A stretch of DNA of 64,000 nt, taken from NCBI GenBank assembly GCA_905221605.1, contig CAJNDS010002482.1:263501-327500 (forward strand), read 5' to 3'. This document shows, piece by piece, positions 57,701 through 64,000 of this stretch. The DNA is from Symbiodinium natans (Eukaryota; Sar; Dinophyceae; Suessiales; Symbiodiniaceae). How positions within the stretch are numbered: position 1 is the first letter of the stretch; every line of letters begins with the position of its first letter. The notes beneath the pieces were generated by a model. It made no database searches. It was given only the letters and a program-made list of their open reading frames with translations, and was not told the DNA's origin. The position numbers were made by a program, and so were the translations under genes.

Positions 57701-58742
57701 TCTCGGAACGCAAAGAGACTACCTCATGAAGGAAGAAGTTGTTGCAGGCAGCCACGGAATTGAAGCGAGATACCCATTCCTTGACAAACGTGTTGTGCAG
57801 GAATTTTTGTGGCTAACCCATACAGTCAAGAACGAACTCTACAAGCGACCTGTGCATGACTTCCTGTCCGGCGCAGCGTATCCTTTCGACCGAGAAAAGA
57901 AAGAGGGCTTTGCAGCCGGTCGTAATCTGAAGCTCTTCGGCAAGACTACGGTGGATGTGCTGTATGACGCCCTCCTGAACGAAGGGCTGGTGTTCACTCA
58001 AAAAGAAGATGAAGAAGAGGGAGCTCGCTCAGATCGCTTATGCATGAGGCATCTTCGCGGTAGCTCCTGGCAGCTTGCTCGATCTCAGCTGGTTGCCTTC
58101 CTGTCCACGCCGGAAGACGAGGTAGAAGCTGTTGGAGAGCTTGGTGGGGCACTCGTTGCCTTTTCCCTCCAGGCTGATGTGCTTGGCAAGTCCGAACCTT
58201 GCCTGCTTGGTGAGCTTTGCCTCCAGCTGTTGGTGCTACTTTTGCTCGAGCCGAGCTCGAGAGCACCACAGATCAAGTTGGGGCACGTTGATCTTCTGCC
58301 GATGATCTTCGGACTGTCCTGGGAAGCAGTCATAGCATCTGGTTGGCCACTCTTTGCGCTGCTCGTCCGTTTGGGGCGCGAGGAGCGTGGATTTGGGCGC
58401 GGGGACTCTGTCGGCAGAGACTCCGTCAGCAGCACGGGTGGAAGTACCTGCACATCTCTGGAAGTGGCCCTAGCAATTGTGAAGACCGTTCTTCGAATAA
58501 GCCATGCAGGCAAATCAAGCATTCGGCCTGCGAGTCCTTCCATACGAGCAGCTCAGGAGAATGCTCTTGATTGCTGGACAGGCAGCACAGATTTCCAAAC
58601 AGTATTGCAGAGCGATCGCATGCTTGATCTTTTTGCTGCATTAGAGACATTGAGCAAGCCGCACTACAGGGTTAACCTGGCTGACGCATGGCATTTGACG
58701 GCACCTGGGACGACTGCTGCTGAGATCGGGCTGCACGGCTGA
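54740..58742 (+). CDS. asparagine synthetase (glutamine-hydrolysing), at least nine exons
   Basis: Makes asparagine from aspartate, ATP and glutamine in the cytosol. Exons 54740-54800, 54867-54906, 55036-55175, 55251-55308, 55371-55406, 55973-56016, 56124-56166, 56254-56310 and 57045-58742 all join in phase. Glutaminase half: GPFTFVHNLLHM, WQPFVHEK, AAVYNGEIYN (class II amidotransferase), YRSDGE|CLLPAYRHLG, EFALVVVDMEQQ and ILSTDVFGTKPLWYS. Synthetase half: SSGYDSGAL (PP-loop), LSGAGADEIISDYG, and GIEARYPFLDKRVVQEFLWL. Introns are 62-734 bases; donors are GT (54907, 55176, 55309, 56017) or GC (54801, 55407, 56167, 56311). The exon with the N-terminal catalytic Cys is missing upstream. Two oddities: about 35 extra residues after YNGEIYN, and a 280-residue C-terminal extension of unknown role ending at the TGA at 58740. 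Confidence 0.9.
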
Positions 58743-59482
58743 CACGTTGTCAGGATGGCACGACATCGCTGAAGTGCACTTCGAGGGAAGCCGTCTCGGG
58801 GTCCTCCATGTGGTGGGGGACCAAACGATGTAGCAGCTGGTTCGCTGCCTCGCTTGCAAGCCTACAAGAAGGGCTCTGCAAAGTCATCATCTTGGAGTTG
58901 GCAAGTTGGCATCTCTTAAATGGATGGGCATGCAGAACGAAGACGTGCGGACCGGAATGACGTCGAGGCTTGACATCTACCAGAGAATCGCATCCAGAAG
59001 CTCCGGCACAGCTTGGACTGCACAGCTAGAGAGCAACAGAAAGCCATCGCCGCACATGCAGAAGCAACACCCTCCATTGTTTGCTGCGTGAAGAGCCGAG
59101 CACACACCTTTGGGCTCAAACTCAAGACAAAGCAGCTAAATTACGGTCCGGGTAAAGATGTAGAGCTCCTGCATGGAGGTAAGACGCAACGGGATCATGA
59201 TTTTTAGCGTTTGATTCACACTGTTTCTCACATAGGTCTTCACACCGAGAGCAACGCATGGCGGCTGCTGAGGCTCTTTGTGTGGATTATGCGGAGGTGG
59301 TGTGCCTGATTGGCCGCTGTAAAGGCGGCGCCAAAGTGGCGAGGTGAATCTTCAAAAATGGCTCGAAATCGCTGGAGGAAATTGAAATTGCGGAGGAATC
59401 GCTGGAATGGGGCGGAGAGAACTGCGAGAACGAAGGAAGACCAATCTCAGCAAGGCCGGACCCCGCGGAGTGCGGAGAGATC
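58743..59482 (+). other. intergenic
   Basis: Downstream flank of the asparagine synthetase gene; no gene or notable repeat seen before the GA tract. Confidence 0.45.
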
Positions 59483-60269
59483 CGGAGAGGGAGAGAGAGG
59501 GAGAGAGAGGGAGAGAGAGGGAGAGAGAGGGAGAGAGAGGGATGGAGGAGAGGGAGAGAGGGGAGATGAGAGCGAGAGAGAGGGAGAGAGAGGGAGGAGA
59601 GAGAGGAGAGAGAGAGGAGAAGAGGTGAGAGAGGAGAGTGAGAGAGGGAGAGCGGGGAGAGAGAGGGAGAGGTGAGAGAGAGGGAGAGAGAGGGAGGAGA
59701 GAGAGAGGGGAGGCGGGGAGAGAGGAGGGAGAGAGAGGGAGAGAGGGGGAGACGAGGGGATGAGAGGGGAGAGAGAGGGAGGGAGAGCAGAGAGGGGAGA
59801 GAGAGGGAGAGAGAGAGGAGAGGAGAGAGAGAGGGGGGAGGAGAGGGGAGGAGGAGAGAGGGGAGAGAGGGAGAGAGAGGGAGAGGGAGCGGGAGAGGAT
59901 GAGGAGAGGGGACGAGGAGGAGAGGGGAGAGAGAGGGAGAGAGAGGAGAAGAGAGAAGAGAGGAGGAGAGGGAGGAGAGGGAGGAGAGGGAGAGAGAGAG
60001 GAGAGAGAGAGGGAGAGAGGGGAGGAGAGAGGAGGAGAGAGGGAGAGAGAGAGAGAGAGGGAGAGGAGGGTGGAGAGGAGGAGAGAGGAGAGAGAGAGGG
60101 GAGAGAGAGAGGAGGAGAGAGGGAGAGAGAGGGGAGGAGAGGGAGGAGGAGGGGGAGGGAGAGAGAGGGAGAGAGAGGGAGAGAGAGGGAGAGGGAGGGA
60201 GAGAGAGGGAGAGAGAGGGAGAGAGGGAGAGGGAGGGAGAGAGAGGGAGAGAGGGAGAGAGAGAGAGAG
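59483..60269 (+). repeat. 0.79-kb purine tract, GAGAGAGGG-type
   Basis: Almost pure G and A on the + strand for nearly 800 bases, built from gagaga and ggga units of varying phase. It gives long Arg/Glu or Ser/Leu/Pro open frames that are not genes. Mirror-symmetric purine tracts of this size can form triplex (H-) DNA. Confidence 0.97.
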
Positions 60270-61368
60270 TCCCATTTTGGACTTAGTCCTCGCTCACAGC
60301 AAAGTTCGGCGCTTGTACTGTCCATGGCAACTGACCCGTGCATCTTGCACTGATTTGTGGCATTTCCACACTCACGATACCGAAGAGCATCCTTGATGAA
60401 TCCTGTGTCCTTGGGTGTTTCACGTACTTGGTGCAATGACTGTCCCAAGGGTTCAATGGGTTTGCACCAGCGACAACATTTTTCATGCGACCCATGGAAA
60501 TTTCAAGAGAGGGTTCCTCGGCTCAGATTTTTAATTGCAACTGATCTGCAAATGCTGCCTTAAAGGCTGTAAGCTCTCTTACCCTGACATGCCCGGCCAG
60601 CCGAATGCAAGTTAACCTTCGCACCACGCCTGACTGGCCTGAGCAGTAAGTTGTGTTGAGAGGTGTGTTGCTGTCGCTGGTCTGCAACAATCAGTTTGAG
60701 CGTAACAGCTGGCTTTGCGTTGTGGCAGGAGGCTTGGCTGAATCGTTGTTGGGTTTTTTTGGTTTGGGGGGGAGGAGGGGGGGGGGAGGGGTGTTCTCTA
60801 TTCTCGATAACTGCCCATGTGAATTATGCTCGGCACTACCACTGCTTGGTAACCTGGACTTTCCAAGGCCCAGTGGCTTTTGACAGAGCCAGTACATAGC
60901 CGCCGAGAAGCTGTCGCAGCTCGATAGTGATCCGATTGTTTTCCGAATCAGATGGCAACGTGTTGGTGGTAGCAAATTCGGGCAGCTCTGAGCCCGATGC
61001 AGATTTGTTTCGTCAGGCTCAGGCGAAGCCCGTGGAGCACGCGAAGGGCCACTTCACAGACAGTCTACATGTCAGGCCAAGCTGCATAATGCAGAACGTA
61101 GTGCACGCTGTTGCAAGCTATGGCAAGCTGCGAGAAGGAAGCCAAACAGCCAGACGCAGGAAGTGTTCGTCTCATGTCCAGGTCAAGCGCGGTTGAATCA
61201 ACCACTCCCACAACCACTGCCACATCTTCCAGCAGTTTAGCATGGAAGACAATCAGCACCTTAGCTGTTTGGCTGTGTTGAAAGTTGACACCCTTTCCAG
61301 CGGGGTGTCCAGAGACTCCTATGACTCTTGTGACTTCCATGTGTCGAGGTAGCTGGCAGAGCAAGCCA
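60270..61368 (+). other. intergenic with G-rich block
   Basis: No gene supported. At 60765-60791 a block of G runs (ggggggg-a-gg-a-gggg...) has G-quadruplex potential on the + strand. Confidence 0.45.
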
Positions 61369-64000
61369 GTTCAGAGCCCGCCTCAATTAATTTGGGAGTT
61401 CTGCGCTGAACAGTTTCAGAAATGCGAATGCACTGGACGCATGCGCTGGGGCACTCGCGATAAGTTCCAAGTGTTCCAGCCCCAAGAAGCTCCGTGGCAG
61501 TGCGACTTCATTGCGTTGGGCGATCCCGCTCCGGGTGATGACTCAAAGATATGCGAATGTGAAGTGCCGAGAGTGAGACCGCAGGAAGGTCTTGAGTGGG
61601 TCTTCTGTGCGAGCCAGTTCATGTTGTGTGAATGCCCTGGCCGCGTACGTTGGGGGAACGACAAGCGATGGAAGATCTTGCCACAGCAGCACGCAGCTCA
61701 GCTTGTTAAGTGCACCACGGACCTTGGCGACCCGTCTCCAGGAGACAAGGGCTGATTGAAACACTGTTTTGCACTTGTGATCACTTGTGGGTTGAGTCTC
61801 GCGTCGCTGCCCCTACGTAGTTCTGGGGGTCAGACCGTCAGAGTGCTGCATGTGCTGAAGCGTCCACTCCAGGAGATGCAGGGAAGCATTGTGAATGCGA
61901 GCTTGATCCAACATCAGCTTTCTTCTCACGAGTGTCGCCAGCAGTGAAGAAGGTCTCCACATTTCCCAAAGTGGACAAAGTGGTATCTTGTGAGATTTTT
62001 GAAGCCAGTCAAAATCAACCATGGGATCGAGAGCAGTGGAAAGCCGTGCAGGGCCTGTGTTCAGACCCGGGCTTAGGAAGCGCCTTCCATTTGCCAAAGC
62101 CGGGGGCACTTGCCTTGGAGAACGAAACGCTGAAGTCCATGGTGGATGGGTGGATCAGTGACGGGTTCAGGGACAACTATTTGAGGCTCTACACAGAAGG
62201 ATGGTTGGACGAGGCGTTTGTGAACTTCATTGGGAGTTCCCCAAGCCAGACGAAGTGGGCCATGATCAATGAACAGCTGATACGTTCCGTGCATGTGTTT
62301 TCTACAAGACCAATTGTGGTTGTTCATTTCGGAATGGCAACGCCGCGCGAGTGGGATCCAATAAAATACCCCCGCTTGGTCGCGCACATCTCAGTTGCCC
62401 ACAGAGACCACTGGACATCAGCTCAACAAGTAAACGTGAAGTTGCGCTTGGTCTGAGGTCATACATGCTGCACCGTTCCCAACGGCTGTGTTCCGTCGGT
62501 TCGACCTCAATAAATTCCGGTCACTGCTCATCGCACGAGTGAAAACTGGCATTCAGCTGGACTCTGACCAGTTCGTTGCCCCGCGGGTAGCCCTCAGACT
62601 GGCATTTGTCGACCTTTTTCTTTGCAAGCTCGCAGCACACAACAATACACAGCATCTTCGACACCCACAAGCTCACAAACTCCTGACATCTCCTGAACGG
62701 CTGTCAGGATGACCTCTTCGCACGTGCCAGGCAGGAAAGCTCCGAGCTGTATCCACTGCCGATTCTCCCCGTCCATTTCTTGAAGAACGAGCCACGCTGA
62801 TGCAGAGAGTTGCAAACTTTGTCGGAGACGATGGTAAAGTTAATTGTAGACAATTGGAACATGTCTTGGAAGATTTTTGAAGCATCTTGAAGCTTTCGTC
62901 CGATAGCTGGATCACGCCTTTCTTTTTCCAGTGTAATGCCAAGGGGGTTTCAGTCTTACTTGTAGGCGTCTAGTGAGCGAGTGGCTGTCTAAGGGAGCTT
63001 CCGATGTATCCAGGGCCGCGTGGAGGTGTGACAATGAGCGGAGGCACCAGTCACGTGCCAGAGCTGCACCTAGTTCAGGCTAGAGCGTGCAAAAACATTA
63101 ACGTAGTATCAGTGTTCGTCAGAGGGCTGTGGCCTGATGGACTTTAATTTGAAGACAGATTGTGTGATTTACCAGCAGGTGGAGTGTCCAGAGTCACACG
63201 GATAATTGGCGCACGTGCCGACGAAAAGGTGCAAAGATGATGAGGTCTCCCACAATCCGCGGTCCTTGCTACTTCAGTTAACCTGTCTTGGTGGCAGGTA
63301 GTGTCGCCTCCTGACCGAAGTCGGTCGCGCAACCCAAGCCAATCCGGTCTCATCTGCTTTCCTGCCTAACAAACCAAAAGAGTGCGCAGGATGGAAGGCT
63401 TGCCGAAATTGAGGTACAACAAACAAAAAACGGGCAGTGAATCCCATGCTCATTTGTTTCTTTCGAAGGATTTCGCGCAAAACAAAATTCAACCTGAAGG
63501 CACGAAAGTGTTCTATTGCTGGGGCCGTCGCTTTGTGGCCAGCAGTCTTGACATGAACCGATTTCAATGGCAAGAGTCAAGCCACGAAGATCACAGGCTG
63601 TGTTGCAACAGTTGGCGGGCCCTGCAGCAATGAAAGTGTAGAATCCAAGAGGTCGAGTTCGTGCTTTGGACAAGATGCTGCAGTGAAACAAGATGCTGCT
63701 CCTTGCCGCCTAAAGGTGTTCGACAGATATTGCCAGAAGGGCAAGTGCCATGTGTCTACGCGATGGGGCCACGCACATCCGACATGGACGTTCTGGGCAC
63801 TCCCCTTTTTGGGAACTTGGATCCGCCGTCACCTTCGGGAGCTGGGATGCGGAACAGACTTGCTTTGATGTCAGATGCCAGAATTGCCTCAGCCTGGAAG
63901 GACGAGACATTGCCGGCTGTTTCGGGCCCGAAGACTGCCCTTCGTGTGACAAATATCGACGTGGATGAGGAGCTTTGCCAAGCAACTTCATGCGGAAGTA
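61369..64000 (+). CDS. unidentified protein with Cys-rich repeats and LDSDQF segment, runs off window
   Basis: Exon 61369-61741 encodes two tandem copies of a roughly 55-residue module: W-x-F-C-A-x-Q-F-x3-C-E-C-x-G-R-x-R-W-G ... LGDPxPGD. Further exons joining in phase are 61945-62378, 62458-62586 and 62708 to about 62790, then 63716-63838 and 63901 to the window end. They read EGWLDEAFVNFIGS, STRPIVVVHFGMATPREWDP, FRRFDLNKFRSLLIARVKTG, IQLDSDQFVAP, DDLFARARQESSELYPLPIL, VFDRYCQKGKCHV, RWGHAHPTWTFWALPFLGTW and DETLPAVSGPKTALRVTNID. LDSDQF resembles the D-x-D metal site of nucleotide-sugar glycosyltransferases; that is an inference. The intron at 63839-63900 starts GA; so may the one after 61741. 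The link from the Cys-rich exon to the rest, and the join between about 62790 and 63716, are tentative. The 3' end is outside the window. Confidence 0.6.

Noticed and set aside
59310-60448. Long Arg/Glu and Ser/Leu/Pro open frames on both strands
   Set aside because: Direct products of the GA purine tract.

Overview
The window looks like nuclear DNA of a dinoflagellate, most likely a Symbiodiniaceae-type alga. This rests on four things read from the sequence. (1) Split genes can be reassembled in phase only if many introns begin with GC (two candidates with GA), end in AG and sit between AG|G repeats. (2) Every host gene I can support lies on the + strand. (3) The retroelements, microsatellites and one spliced-leader-like 15-mer are of dinoflagellate kind. 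(4) Coding DNA is a small part of the total. No species can be named from sequence alone, and all family assignments were made by eye from motifs.

Left part (1-22 kb): transposable elements. A Ty1/copia element fills about 1-8.0 kb: a Gag-Pol frame cut by the window edge, an RNase H end displaced by a frameshift, and a long extra 3' ORF with a zinc cluster and a charged helical tail. A decayed RT/RNase H element lies at 8.6-9.7 kb. A roughly 0.6 kb foldback element with inverted ends lies at 11.3-11.9 kb. A nested cluster of LINE remains occupies 15.2-21.8 kb: family A is split by a family B insertion whose own two parts face each other, followed by two more family B C-terminal modules and a minus-strand zinc-rich ORF.

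Right part (22.9-64 kb): host genes, all on +. In order: an unidentified terminal exon (23.3 kb); an unidentified gene ending at 28.87 kb; a THEP1-type nucleoside-triphosphatase (29.35-30.04 kb); exon-like segments of an unidentified gene (31.4-33.1 kb); an RS-domain protein (35.9-37.5 kb); a RING-finger protein in five exons (39.36-42.09 kb); a Virilizer/VIRMA-like m6A methyltransferase subunit in three exons (47.36-52.85 kb, 1751 codons); an asparagine synthetase in at least nine exons, several tiny (54.74-58.74 kb); and an unidentified protein with duplicated Cys-rich modules and an LDSDQF segment that runs off the window (61.37-64 kb).

Large simple repeats separate the genes: (GAA)n at 30.7 kb, a 1.27 kb CA/CGCA tract at 43 kb, and a 0.79 kb purine GA tract at 59.5-60.3 kb. 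The genes share no pathway. They look like a typical one-direction dinoflagellate gene array of housekeeping and lineage-specific genes. I saw no tRNA, rRNA, CRISPR array or bacterial-type operon signal.
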